Below, one piece after another: positions 11,130-21,846 of a DNA stretch of 64,000 bases; position 1 is the stretch's first letter; each line of letters opens with the position of its first letter. The translations under genes were made by a program, and so were the position numbers. Under the pieces are notes generated by a model. It saw only the letters and a program-made list of their open reading frames with translations. It was not told the origin of the DNA and made no database searches. This stretch comes from Prionace glauca (lineage: Eukaryota > Chordata > Chondrichthyes > Carcharhiniformes > Carcharhinidae), in contig CM075760.1 in assembly GCA_037974335.1 (NCBI GenBank), positions 15,990,059-16,054,058 on the forward strand, written 5' to 3'.

Positions 11130-11665
11130 AGTTCAGCAGGTTGTACCATGATTCTGGTCACCCTATTATAGAAAGGATAGTATTAAACAAGAAAGAGTGC
11201 AGAAAAGTTTTACGAAGATACTCTCGGGACTAGATTGTTTGAGTTATAAGGAGTGGTTGAATAGACTTTTTTTTCTGGAGGGTAGGATGCTGAGGGGTTA
11301 TCTTATAGAGGTCTATAAAATAATGGGGGACATAGATCAGTTAGACAGTCAATATTTTTTCTCAACTGCATTGGTGTCTAAATCTAGAGGACATAGGTTT
11401 GACCTGAGAAGGGAAAGAAATGAAATGGTCCAGAGGGTCATTTTTGCACACAACGGGCCGTGAGTGTCCAAAACAAGCTACCAGAGGTAGTAGTAGAGGC
11501 GGGTATGCTTTTGTTTTTTTTTTAAAGCGCTTAGACGGTTACCTGAGTAAGATGGCTATCGAGGGAAATGGGCCAAAAGCGGGCAATTGGGAATAGGTTA
11601 CTCATTAAAAAAGGGCGGCATGGACATATTGGGCCGAAAGACCTCCTTCCATGCTGTAAACCATT
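11130..11665 (+). mobile_element. LINE family F (CR1-type) 3' fragment
   Basis: Plus-strand RT-end motifs (QKSFTKILSGLDCLSYKEWL, LRGYLIEVYKIMGDIDQLD, KSRGHRFDLRRERNEM) are followed by GGCGGCATGGACATATTGGG and CCGAAAGACC. The frame is interrupted after about 11460. Confidence 0.7.
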
Positions 11666-11739
11666 GTGACTTTATCGCTCCATCTCATCTTCCTGACTCT
11701 CCCAGATACTGATTACAGATGAATCAACCTCCTGTTTAA

Positions 11740-12068
11740 TTAGATGAATGGGATATCATTATGCTGGGTTGTAAAATGCGATTGGAAGAATAACTTGTCA
11801 GGGGTTATTATTCATGTATGTTTACCTAATGTAATTGATTTTTAAACTAATATGAGACCGAATTGATCGGTGCGGAAATGTATAGTTGATCTGTTATTGT
11901 TTGTACGCTGTAGTTGCATCGGAAATGACCTGACGCTGTATTCCAGAGCTACTTAACCCTTCTGATCATCTCCAAGCAGTTGTATTTCGTGTTTTTTTTC
12001 AAAATAAATGTTTCATCCTTACACAGAGATATCTGCCTCGTGAGTTTTCCTTTCTGTAGTTAAAGACA
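11740..12068 (+). mobile_element. LTR-like repeat, copy 1 (fossil)
   Basis: A repeat of about 330 bases, shared with 13230-13561 in the same orientation. It has GATATCATTA near the start, an internal TGTCAGG, CAGAGCTACTTAACCC, an AATAAA near 12004, and CACAGAGATATCTGCCTCG followed by an end in AAAGACA. This layout (promoter-like part, poly(A) signal, short distal part) suggests an old solo LTR or one of a pair. No internal retroviral genes are recognisable nearby. The assignment is tentative. Confidence 0.4.
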
Positions 12069-12582
12069 GTATCGGTCACCTCAAATTTCCGTGAATTCAT
12101 GTGGATGGTATCAGAGAGAACAGCACACAGAGGGAGGGTCCCTAGGGTGATGTTCAGTGAATTTTGGGCATTTGTATCAAGGGGGAATGGATCTGATCAG
12201 GGAGAAATGCAGACTAGAAAAAGAAGGCAGTGGTTAATGGTTACAACCAGGCTTAATGGTTACAACCAGGCACTTAATGTGTTTTCTGGACAGTGGAATC
12301 TTTTCCGATCTCATGGAGCAGTAAGAGAAAAAAAAATCTATTTTGTTTGTTTTAACCAAATGTGAAGCTGAAATATCTTTATCAGAAGGCCCCAGTCTCG
12401 GAGAATAAGTAGTCACTTGTATCAAATGGGCCCCAGATTTTTGAAACTTCTGCGTTTTTTTTCCCTTGGTCAATTCCATAGATCCCAATCTAGTCATCAT
12501 TACAAAAATTGTAATCGATGATGTGCTTATCTGAAATACGACTGAAGGGGGAAATTATTAACCAATTGACAAGGTTTTTGAC
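12069..12582. other. Unassigned sequence
   Basis: TTAATGGTTACAACCAGGC occurs as a short tandem pair near 12233-12267. No gene recognised. Confidence 0.4.
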
Positions 12583-12745
12583 ATAACATAGAATATAGAA
12601 CATTACAGCGCAGTACAGGCCCTTCGGCCCTTGATGATGCACCGACCAGTGGAACCAATCTAATGACCATCTAATCTAAACTGTTCCAATGTTACCCATG
12701 CGCCTATCCACTGATCATTTGAACGCCCTTAAAGTTAGCACATAA
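12583..12745 (-). mobile_element. LINE 3'-tail fragment
   Basis: ATAGAACATTACAGCGCAG, TACAGGCCCTTCGGCCC and CCTATCCACTGATCATTTGAA form a typical CR1-type 3' end on the minus strand, like that at 18838. Confidence 0.6.
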
Positions 12746-13229
12746 GACACTACAAAAAAAACAAAATAAATCTTGAAACAATGATAATAAGGTAATGAAG
12801 AAAATACTTTACACATATGTGGATGCAATAAAAGAATTAAGTAAATAATTATGATTATTAAACATATATGCTGATATGTTAAATGTAATTTATATATTGA
12901 ATAAATTGTTGTTCATTTCAGCCAAAAGCAAGTCACTGTAAGATGTGATCGTAAAATTGATGAGTTGAGAGCCAATGGCCTGGGAAACTTAATAGTTAGC
13001 AAAATTAATATCTGAAAGTTTCTGGCGAGGGAATACATTTTGCAACTTTACGAATGAGGACATTCAATGTTTACACATAGAGTAGATCGCACTGGGACCC
13101 AGGATCACGTGTTTGTCCAGTTTTGCGAATGAGTTAGCGGGTATTTTCACATTGACCTCTAAATGAGAGTTCTTAGCCACACAGCAGAGGGAAGTGAGTT
13201 CAGCCAAAATGGGAGTCAGCATTGGTACT
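12746..13229. other. Unassigned AT-rich sequence
   Basis: No gene or clear repeat recognised. Confidence 0.4.
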
Positions 13230-13561
13230 AAATGGGCGAATTAGATATCATTACACAAGGATGTACAACGCGATTGACTGAGAAATGTGTCAGGAATTAT
13301 TATTGATATATGTTGACAGAATGTAATTGGTTTTAATCTAGTATGAGGTGGGAATGATCGGTAAGAACATCTATAATTGATCTGTTATTGACTGCACACG
13401 TTAGATTCACAGGAAAAGTCCTGCCGCTCTATTCCAGAACTACTTAACCCTGTTGGTGATCTCCCAGCAGCTGTATATTTTGTTTTTGTTTTCAATTATT
13501 GTTACCCCCTCACACAGAGATATCTGTCTCGTGAGTTTTATATTGTCTATAGTTAAAGACA
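13230..13561 (+). mobile_element. LTR-like repeat, copy 2 (fossil)
   Basis: Direct-orientation partner of 11740-12068 with the same landmarks (GATATCATTA, TGTCAGG, GAACTACTTAACCC, CACAGAGATATCTGTCTCG, AAAGACA). The two copies differ at many places, so they are old. They could be two LTRs of a degraded element or two separate solo copies. Confidence 0.4.
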
Positions 13562-14194
13562 ATCTCAAATTGTCAAATTACCCACAACACTAGTCATAAT
13601 TTAGAAAATTGTAATTGATTATGTGTTTAAGTGAAACGCACCTCAATTTCTTCATTTCACGTGATGATTTGCATATCTGTTCTGTATGTTTCCTCTATCC
13701 AGCTGGTGGTTTGCCTGTCTGGGAAGTATTTCATCGGACGACATAAAGAGAGATACACTCTGATAACCCACGCTACAGCGACACTGATAGCGTTGCTTTA
13801 AGAGGCTGTGTATAGAAAACTATCTTCGGCCACACACTGTCCTGCATTGGCCTCTAATGAAGATGACATTTTGCTGTTTAGGATTGACAAACTCGTCAGT
13901 GACAGACCAGTTTATGCGTGAAATCGCCGCGGCCCTCCTCATTATTCACTCAGGTCTCTGCATTTTATTATGAAAAGGCAGAGATGAATGTGTATTTAAA
14001 CAGATGGGTCACTGGGTGGCAGAGTGGCTCTTTCACGAAAGGGTCTTGAGTTCAACCACATCCCACACATGACTGGGAAAATTCCTGCCTGGGAAAGAGG
14101 GGAACCATATAGTAGGGAAAATGGGGCGGTGTTGATGGGTTTTGAAGAGAAAGGAATTAATCCAAGCCAGAGTTGGTTAAAATTTCAATCAATA
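13562..14194. other. Unassigned 3' flank of the truncated IgM module
   Basis: Near 14010, CACTGGGTGGCAGAGTGGC resembles CACTGGGTGGCGCAGCGAC at 47206, which lies at the matching place downstream of the complete IgM gene. The duplicated unit therefore seems to extend this far. Confidence 0.45.
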
Positions 14195-14200
14195 TTTATT
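14195..14200 (-). promoter_or_regulatory. Candidate poly(A) signal, membrane form of IgM module 1
   Basis: AATAAA on the minus strand, about 440 bases downstream of the TM2 stop codon. Confidence 0.4.
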
Positions 14201-14641
14201 TTTAAAAATCAGAGAATATTTTACAGCGACATTTGTTTTAAGTTAGAAAAGCGAACATAACTATCGAGCTTCACATTGAGAACAGAACACATGCACATGG
14301 AATCCATCAATATTTGTACATCTGATACATACACCAGAAACAGAAAACAGGATCTTAATAGAAAGAGGAATTATCAGATGCGAATGAGGAATGAGAAAAG
14401 TTTCTTAATTATGCATTGCATTAAAACTATTAACCACAATTACATTATAACAAAAATGCCTCGTACATTTCACACTGAAAACTGAAAAAATGTCTATCAT
14501 TACCTCAGTTACAGATTCAGAATGACAACCTGAGAATTTTTTTTTACTGATAGAGTCACTGAGAGCAGATATTGTATCTGTGTCATCCAGAGATTTTGAT
14601 AATCATCTGTGGTAAATCTACTGCGTTCAAAATTCAACTCA

Positions 14642-14650
14642 TTACTTGAT
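14642..14650 (-). CDS. IgM module 1, TM2 exon (Ile-Lys-stop)
   Basis: Minus-strand acceptor TTTATTTTACAG is followed by ATC AAG TAA. Joined to TM1 it gives ...AVTLVKIK-stop, matching the two-residue cytoplasmic tail of vertebrate membrane IgM (human VKVK). The module's CH4 is broken, so this exon is probably no longer used. Confidence 0.75.
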   Translation of the reverse strand: MK

Positions 14651-14789
14651 CTGTAAAATAAAGATATAATAATGCAGCAAATGTTTATGATGCGGGATAT
14701 TAATGTTAGAGTTTTTAATCAGTGAAACATTGAGAGATTTTCAAATCCATTCTGCCAGTTTGAAATGTGAATGAATTGAATCATCTCAC

Positions 14790-14917
14790 CTTCACCAGAG
14801 TGACTGCAGTGCTGTAGAAAATGCTCAAGAAGATCAGGACGATGAATGTGGAAGCGGTTGTCCAGATGTTGTTGTTATCATCCTCATTATCTTCAATCCA
14901 AATGTGATCGGTGAAGT
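14790..14917 (-). CDS. IgM module 1, transmembrane exon TM1
   Basis: This 128-base exon is preceded by TCTCTATCTCCTAG and followed by the donor GTGAGA. After one base from CH4 it reads [19 protein letters not shown] and then [24 protein letters not shown]. The acidic linker and a Ser/Thr-containing hydrophobic helix closely match membrane IgM (human [20 protein letters not shown]). Length and phase equal those of the second copy at 48389-48516. The exon is intact, but its CH4 partner at 18 kb is frameshifted and no CH1-CH3 was found upstream. I class it as part of a truncated pseudogene cluster, although splicing onto another transcript cannot be excluded. Confidence 0.88.
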
Positions 14918-15359
14918 CTAGGAGATAGAGACCAGGAAATGAAATTAGGTTACTTTATTGATCCAGGGAATTTTATGGTTATTTTTCTTTCTCCGTTCTC
15001 CTTCATAAGCTATTAATGTATTATCTCTATAATTTTCAATATATATCTACTCATAAGTTCAGGACATTCAGTAGCCGATCATGTGTGAAATTATTTTCAC
15101 ACATGATCTTTCTTTACATTCCTTGGACAGTCCATGTCAGAAGCAATGAAGATGGTTTCTTGAGTGTCTGTTCATTTTTGAACACTTCATAGCATTGAAC
15201 AATGTTATTACTGATATGGAGGAGCGTTCACTGATCAATGATTGTTTTCACAGATGGTTACTGATCTGTAAACTGTGAATGCTGCTGTTTAAGAGCCGGG
15301 ACGCACTTTCCGATCTTTTTTCATTGATGGTGGAAATGCTTAGTAGATCATGAGTTTAA
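14918..15359. other. CH4-TM intron of IgM module 1, proximal part
   Basis: Mostly unremarkable. It contains a perfect hairpin at 15077-15108, listed separately. Confidence 0.5.
15077..15108. repeat. Perfect short hairpin
   Basis: GATCATGTGTGAAA (15077-15090) and its exact complement TTTCACACATGATC (15095-15108) flank a 4-base TTAT loop. Confidence 0.85.
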
Positions 15360-16138
15360 ATTCAGTTTCTCAACGTGTTTATCGATGCAATTTGTGTTTG
15401 TGTGTATATGCATGCGCATCTCGTGGTCTCCATTAACCTTTGGTCTGCGTCAATGTGGTTCATGAGGGTTAATGAACGTATTCATTTGCTTGCGCTTGTT
15501 GACTTGTGTTGTTGTGTGTCTGCGTCTGTGTATATTTTATTCGGCTGACATTGTAGATGCATGCCGCTCATTGTGTGAAGTCTACACATATTTACTAATG
15601 CCACTCACAATGTGTGCATGTGTTCATGCCTATTTTAATATGTTAATTTCTGTCACACGAGGATTGTTTCCTTCCCATTCTGTGTGAGTCTGTTCCTCCG
15701 TCTTTTTGTGCACATATCCTTTAACATGTTAGTGTCTGTATATCCGTGTTGATAGTTCTACATAACGATGTGTTGATGTATGTTTGTGTTTCTGTGTGTA
15801 GCAATGCCTGCTATAGTGTTCTGTTCTATATGAGCATGTAATGTTTTTCATGTAAAAATATGATGCTCTGGCCATCTGTGTGCAGTCTGGTAATGTGCTT
15901 ATATGTATTTTCCATGTTCTAGGGTTAATGTGTAGAATATTACGTGTCTCTGTATCCATATTCCTGTCAGTGAAAACATATATTGGTCTGAGTATATGTA
16001 CGTGTTTGTGTATGAATGTAGACCTGCATGCATGTGCTTCTGTCTGTAATGCGAATACGCATGTATCTGTTTGAGCTTGGATCTGTGTACCTATTTACAT
16101 ATGTTTATGCGTGTGTTGTACTTGTGTGTTTGCATTTC

Positions 16139-16180
<42 letters not shown>

Positions 16181-16818
16181 GTGTGTGTGTGTCTGTGCAT
16201 ATTTCATTATTTACGTGCATGTTGTTTTTTTCTGCCTGTTTGTACATGTGCATGTTAATGAGTGCATGTGCGTGTGTATGTGTGTGTGTGAGTATGTGTG
16301 TGTATGGGTGTGTGAGTGTGTGTGTTTAAGTGTGTATGTGTGCGTGTGAATGTGAGTGTTTGTGTGTGTGTGTGTGTGTGTGTGTGGTGAGAGAGAGAAT
16401 GAATGTATTTGTGCCTCTGTACATTAGTGCATGGAAGTATTTGTGTCTGTGCATATTTGTGTCTGTGTGTATTTTTGTTCGCGTAGTGTTGCCCATGAAT
16501 GTATTTGCGTGATCGTGTTTGTTTTTGTTCGTTTGTGTATATCTTGCATGAAGTTATGGTGTATGAATGCATATTTGTATGCATGCATATTTCTCTGTGG
16601 TTTTGTGTATGTATTTATGTGTGTTGTGCACTTGTGTGCTTTTGTGTTTGCATTTGAATTTGTTTGTCCGTTTTTCAGTATATGTATGTGTGCCTGTGGG
16701 GGTGGGGAGAAGATGTGCATGCGATTGTGTATATTTACTTGTGGCTTTCTGTATGTGTGTGCATATTTGTGTGTGTATTTATGCATTTGTGTTGACATGT
16801 ATGTGTGTGTGTGTTTGC

Positions 16819-16850
<32 letters not shown>

Positions 16851-16915
16851 ACACACGTCTATGTGCGTCCTTATACTTGTGGCACTTCTGTGCAGTGCTG
16901 TCAGTGTGTGTATTT
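15360..16915. repeat. GT-rich degenerate microsatellite region in CH4-TM intron
   Basis: About 1.5 kb of degenerate TGTGTNTG sequence with pure (TG)n runs near 16140-16180, 16360-16385 and 16800-16840; the last is followed by a GC/CA alternating segment. Cys/Val-rich and His/Thr-rich open frames here are artefacts. The complete IgM gene has a similar GT-rich stretch at the corresponding intron position (50010-50700). Confidence 0.85.
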
Positions 16916-17945
16916 TTTTTAACCGTTGCTCCAAGTTTTACTGCAATCATTAACTGAATTTGATCCAAACAATACGAACAATGGACTACATCGTCAGTGT
17001 TTGTCGCAAGAATTCCGTGAGTGCCACGGTGACATCAGGAGAGCGAATGAAATAACTCATTTATGCATCTCTGAAACCCAGGGACAGACAAGTGAGGATT
17101 CTATTATTTGTTTAAACTTGTGTCATGGGAAATGTATGCCAGCACATGATTAACAGGAACAAGAGTATTGAATCATGTTTAAATTATGTTGCATGTGTAT
17201 ATATGTATTACAACGATTAAGGTAATTCAACAGCTGGAGCAAGTAAACCGGAAACTAATTTGTAAATTTGTACTGTTGGCAACCTTATAGTAGATAGCCG
17301 TTCATTTCCAAACACAGTACTTGGGGACAGGGAGGAGAGTGAACTCAGAGTATCCCTCTCTCTACCTAGTGAAGCAATGTCCCTGATGGTTCTAACCACT
17401 GAGGAAGTGGAGGTACAATTGATTAAAAGTTCCTCCTCTTTTCATTGAGGAAGTTTTGGTACATGGGTTAGCTACTGCTCCTCCCCTCTCGTGTTGGGTT
17501 AGTAGGAATCCAGGATGTTAACGATTTCATTCTCCCTCAATCCGATCGGGGTATTATTTCTCCATGTTTTTGTGTGACCCTCACTTAAGCTCCCAGTGCA
17601 GCAGCTTAAAGCTGACATCAAAAGGAAAAACATGAACAATGCGAGAAGCAAGGACACAGAGATCTAAATTTTGTGTTTGTGTGTCAGAAATGTTAACATT
17701 GACAGATTTTTTTTCCCTCAGCGGGAGGAAAGATGCTGAAGATATTTTGCGGTGTCCTGTAATGAATGTGCTCTACTCTATCCCTAACCCAGTGTGTGTC
17801 TCCGCTGGGAGCACTCGTTCAAGAATGTTGGGACAGAGACCTGAAAATATCTGACTTAAACCAAAGATATTTAATGGAAGTAAAACTGAAAAAACAACCA
17901 ATTGGGTATTTCATTTATCGTTAGAGGAAAATGTTATTCTTATTT
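16916..17945. other. CH4-TM intron of IgM module 1, distal part
   Basis: No exon or repeat recognised. Confidence 0.4.
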
Positions 17946-17951
17946 TTTATT
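17946..17951 (-). promoter_or_regulatory. Candidate poly(A) signal, secreted form of IgM module 1
   Basis: Minus-strand AATAAA, about 28 bases past the position of the ancestral secretory stop (17979). This spacing is like that of the complete copy. Confidence 0.5.
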
Positions 17952-17978
17952 GAAGTTTTTAATGGAAGTGAGTGATTC

Positions 17979-18370
17979 TCACTGACATGAATTAACGGTG
18001 TCCATCAGCGCAAGGGAAATGTTCACAAAACCGGTTTACCGCTGGATTTGTCAACTGTTCTGTTGATGATCTTCAAGGGGATGGCTTCATGTACCCACCA
18101 CACAGGAGTAAGAAGCGCCGCTGGACCAGTCCTCTGCTGCAATGGATAACAGGTTGTACATGAAGAAGGAGCTATCGCCGTTCTCCGCCACCACCTCGGT
18201 GTTCCTGTAGTTCCCGGGATTCACCGGCTTGTCGTTGACGGTCCACTTGACGAAGATCTCTCGGGGGGAGAAACCTCTCACTAAGCAGCTGAGGGAGACG
18301 AATCTCTGAGCGGAGACTTCTTCTGCCGAGGGCAGGAGGACAGAGACGACCGGTTCCCGTGGATTTGGAT
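17979..18370 (-). pseudogene. IgM module 1, CH4 exon with secretory tail, frameshifted
   Basis: CH4 constant domain of IgM (heavy-chain fourth domain and secretory tail). Acceptor TTTTCTGCAG precedes AT CCA AAT; the reading [39 protein letters not shown] and [19 protein letters not shown] runs to SYSCVVG. One extra base (GGTACATGA where the intact copy has GGACATGA) then gives a stop. A second indel in the tail (AAACCGGTTTTGTG against AAACCCAGTTTTGTG) also shifts frame. The remaining tail would read FVNISLALMDTVNSCQ, a normal IgM tailpiece with penultimate Cys. The internal membrane-splice donor (GCG|GTAAAC, last exonic base 18040) survives. No CH1-CH3 lies within the next 30 kb on this strand. 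Confidence 0.9.
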
Positions 18371-18837
18371 CTGCAGAAAATGTACAATAAATGTCAATAA
18401 ACTGGAGAATTCTGGAGACAATGAAACCACTGGTGAGATATCAGGAAAGTGTGCTTCTTTTTTGATTTTAAATGCTTCCATTTTTGACTTCCAGCTTGGA
18501 GGAGAGGTGAACACAATTGTTTCCTAACTCAGAGGGGCGTAAGTTTCAGAAAGTTTATAGGACAGATCAGGCCATTCGGCCCAACTAATCTACTTTCCTT
18601 TTTGGTTTCCAAGTTTTGATGCGCCACATCAGACTCCACCCTTTTTCTTCGATCTAAACACAGTAACATCGCCTTCAGTTCACTTTTCACTCATCAACAC
18701 ATCAAACTTCCCCGTAAAAATATCGATCGGCCCAGAGTCTTTTAGTTGTAGTTTTTCCATTCACGGGAGACCATTAATGCACTGAATATTAAATATTGAC
18801 TATACACTTCCACTGGAGATGGACACAGTGATGCATT
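18371..18837. other. Unassigned sequence upstream of CH4 (module 1)
   Basis: Where CH3 should lie, by analogy with the complete gene (0.46 kb gap), no Ig-domain coding sequence is visible on the minus strand. A short LINE-tail-like motif (CAGGCCATTCGGCCCAACTA) lies near 18570. Confidence 0.55.
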
Positions 18838-19060
18838 TACATAGAAACATAGAACAGTACAGCACAGTAGAGGCCCTTCGGCCCACAATGTTGTGCTGAG
18901 CTATGTCCAAACCCAAGATCAAGCTATCCCACTATCTATCATTCTGGAGTGCTCCATGTGCCTATCCAATAACCGTTTGAATGTTCCTAAAGTGTCCGAC
19001 TCCACTATCACAGGTGGCAGTGTCTCTGTTCGAATTATGCCGGTATTACTAAACGATTCT
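18838..19060 (-). mobile_element. LINE 3'-tail fragment
   Basis: ACATAGAACAGTACAGCACAG, AGGCCCTTCGGCCCACAATG and TGCCTATCCAATAACCGTTTG form a CR1-type 3' UTR piece on the minus strand. Confidence 0.7.
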
Positions 19061-19429
19061 GCGAGAAGAAGAGAAAATGTGTTGAGATAAAAGCATTGCT
19101 ATGATGCAGGATCCAGAAATGGGCAGTATTAGATCGACAGTGTTTAGTTGGTGCAGTCTTGTAGGGCCGAAAGGCCTTTTCCTGCGCTGTAATTTTCTTT
19201 GGTTTTTGTTGTTGTTGACAGTGCTGCTACACACGACTTGGTGTCCATTTTCAATGCAGAGAGCAGAAGTAGATTTTTGATATCGCTTCTTTTTTCCAGT
19301 GTCCAAAACCTCATAGAGTTTGCGCTTGGATAAGGATGCAGAGAACTGTGTTCTCCCAACCACTTTCATCATTACTGGCATTGAACAATACAGTAAAAAC
19401 TGAAACCACGTCCAATGCAATATAATTGT

Positions 19430-19640
19430 GGACACGGTCAATTGCAAATATAAGACTGCATCTGGTTTAAAACAAGCAGAGACAGGTCTAAATTAATATA
19501 AACAGAGACAACAGCTAGCTTAAAATAAACAGAAACATGGTGACATGTAATATAAACAGGGACAGCGTCCAATTTAGTACAAACAGATAAAACATCTAGT
19601 TTAACATGAATAGAGACAGGCAATATACATTTCTATGTGC
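19430..19640. repeat. Degenerate tandem repeat, roughly 30-40 bp unit
   Basis: Recurrent AATATAAACAGAGACA-like and AAACAGAGACAGG-like units with spacing of about 30-40 bases and much divergence. Confidence 0.55.
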
Positions 19641-19789
19641 AATATATTAAGAGTTTGGGTCTAGTGAAAACTAAACAAAGCCATGGCCTCATAATAGAAG
19701 CTGACACGAGGTACGTGTACTGTAATATAAAGAGACTAGTTCAATCCCCATGAAATTTGTAGAGATGGCCGTCCCATCAAAAATTTACA

Positions 19790-20365
19790 GGACAGGAGTA
19801 ACATAGGGTTACCTGAAGAATGCAAAGTTTCCTCTGCATTGCCAAATTAAACACTCCCAAGGAAGGACTAGCATGATTTAGATACAAAGTGAATCTCCCT
19901 CTATACTTTCCAAATCAAACATTCCGAGAACAGTATACTGTCTAGAAACAAAATGAAACTCCCTGTACAAGCCTGCTCAAACAAAAAGGAGGCAGAAAGC
20001 ACATGGACTCTCTTCTACGTAAAACCCCTTCTTCACTCTTCCTTCAGAGATTCGGGAGGCAGGTTTAAATTAGTGTTCGGTATAGGGGAAAGAACCGTCT
20101 ACACCGTTCCACAAAACACATCCACGTCAGTTACAGCAGAGATTAAATACGGATTAAATCTTCCTTGACAAAGTCAAATCAAACATTCATAAGACAAGTA
20201 CAGTGAGTTTAGATCCAGAGTAAATATTCCTCGTCACTTTCTCGTCAAATATTCTAAGGACAGGTATAGCACCGGTTAAGTATAAGGGACGATCTTTCGG
20301 TAGTGCCACATCGAATCCTTATCACTAGCTACAGCCGAGGTTAGATACAGAAGAAAATATATCGA
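19790..20365. repeat. Degenerate ~60-bp minisatellite
   Basis: Repeated units of the type TCAAACATTC...GGACAGGTACAG...GTTAGATACAGAGTAAA...CTCCCTCTACACTTTC, recurring about every 60 bases with indels. Confidence 0.65.
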
Positions 20366-20589
20366 GCATTTCAAGACCAAAGAATGCTCAAGAGATCTTT
20401 GAGAGTAAATCTCACTGACGGATTCCAGATAATTGAATTACATTCTTTTAGAATCCTATAACTCTGGCTGAGAGAATAGATTAGGCAGACACTGACTTTA
20501 TGCTGTGGCGTGAAGATGATGAACCATCGTGGAGAGACAAAACACAGAACCAGACAGGAAAAAGACAGGGAAAGAGATGAAACACAGGA

Positions 20590-21846
20590 TATGAGGATGT
20601 GTCTAGGGCAGTGGATAGAGGAGAGCCGGTGGATGTGGTCTTTCTGGATTTTCAGAAGGCGTTTGACAAGGTACCTCACAAGAGGTTATTGCAGAAGGTC
20701 AGGGGACATGGAGTTGGGGGTAGGGTGTTAGCGTGGATAGAGGATTGGTTGTCAAATAGGAGGCAGAGAGTGGGGGTCAATGGATGCTATTCGGATTGGC
20801 GGTTGGTGACTAGTGGGGTGCCCCAGGGGTCGGTGCTGGGGCCTCAGCTATTTACCATTTATATAGATGATCTGGAGGAGGGAACCGAGTGCAGGGTGTC
20901 GAAATTTGCTGATGACATCAAGATTGGGGGAAAGGCAAATTGTGCGGAGGGTGTGGAGAGTCTGCAGAAGGATCTAGATAGGCTGGGCGAATGGGCCAGG
21001 AAATGGCAAATGGAATTTAATGTTGGCAAGTGTGAGGTGGTCCACTTTGGTAGGAGGAATGGTAGGAAGGACTATTACTTACGGGGCGAAAAACTGCAGC
21101 AGGCGACGGTGCAGAGGGACCTCGGGGTCCTTGTGCATGAGTCGCAAAAACCCAGCTTGCAGGTGCAGCAGGTGGTCAGGAAGGCGAATGGGATGCTGGC
21201 CTTCATAGCGAGGGGGATTGAATATAAAAGTAGGGAGGTCTTGCTGCAGCTGTATAGGGCATTGGTGAGGCCGCAGCTGGAGTACTGTGTGCAGTTTTGG
21301 GCGCCGCACCTGCTCAAGGATATTTTGGCCCTGGAGGGAGTGCAGAGGAGGTTTACTCGGCTGATACCGGAGTTGAGGGGATTGAGCTATGAGGAGAGGC
21401 TGAATAAACTAGGCTTGTACTCGTTAGAGTTTAGAAGAATGAGGGGAGGTCTCATTGAGACGTATAAGATGATGAATGGGATGGATAGGATAGAGGTGGA
21501 GAGACTCTTCCCGCTCAAAAAAGACAGTAGGACTAGGGGGCACAGCCTCAAGATAAAGGGGGGGCGGTTTAGAACAGAGTTGAGGAGGAACTTCTTTACT
21601 CAAAGGGTGGTGAATCTCTGGAATTCTCTGCCCGTTGAAGTGGTGGAGGCTGCCTCGCTAAATATTTTTAAGAAACGGGTTGATGGGTTTTTGATAAGAG
21701 AAGGGATTAAGGGTTATGGGGAGAGGGCGGGAAGGTGGAGCTGAGTCACGACAGATCAGCCATGATCTTATTGAATGGCGGGGCAGGCTCGAAGGGCCAG
21801 ATGGCCTACTCCTGCTCCTATTTCTTATGTTCTTATGTTCTTATAT
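20590..21846 (+). mobile_element. CR1-type LINE, family A, copy A3 (5'-truncated, open RT frame)
   Basis: A single uninterrupted frame at 20599-21744 (381 codons) spans reverse transcriptase motif A (VFLDFQKAFDKVPH), motif B (SGVPQGSVLGP), motif C (KFADDIK) and the C-terminal region to KGYGERAGRWS. It is followed by a short 3' UTR and the TTCTTATG tail. The endonuclease and the N-terminal RT are missing. The lack of any stop or frameshift marks it as one of the youngest copies in the window. Confidence 0.92.

Noticed and set aside
14010-14090. A tRNA-like stretch (GGGTGGCAGAGTGGCTC...GAGTTCAA)
   Set aside because: It does not fold into a cloverleaf; probably a remnant of a SINE head or similar repeat.
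16071-16968. Cys/Val-rich and His/Thr-rich frames on both strands
   Set aside because: Products of the TG/CA microsatellite in an IgM intron.
18371-20590. Hidden CH3 or CH2 exon of IgM module 1
   Set aside because: No Cys/Trp pattern or splice-bounded Ig domain was seen on the minus strand; the space is minisatellite and LINE tail.
20599-21744. 381-codon intact frame as a domesticated gene
   Set aside because: Same family as eight other truncated copies, with a normal LINE tail; simply a young insertion.
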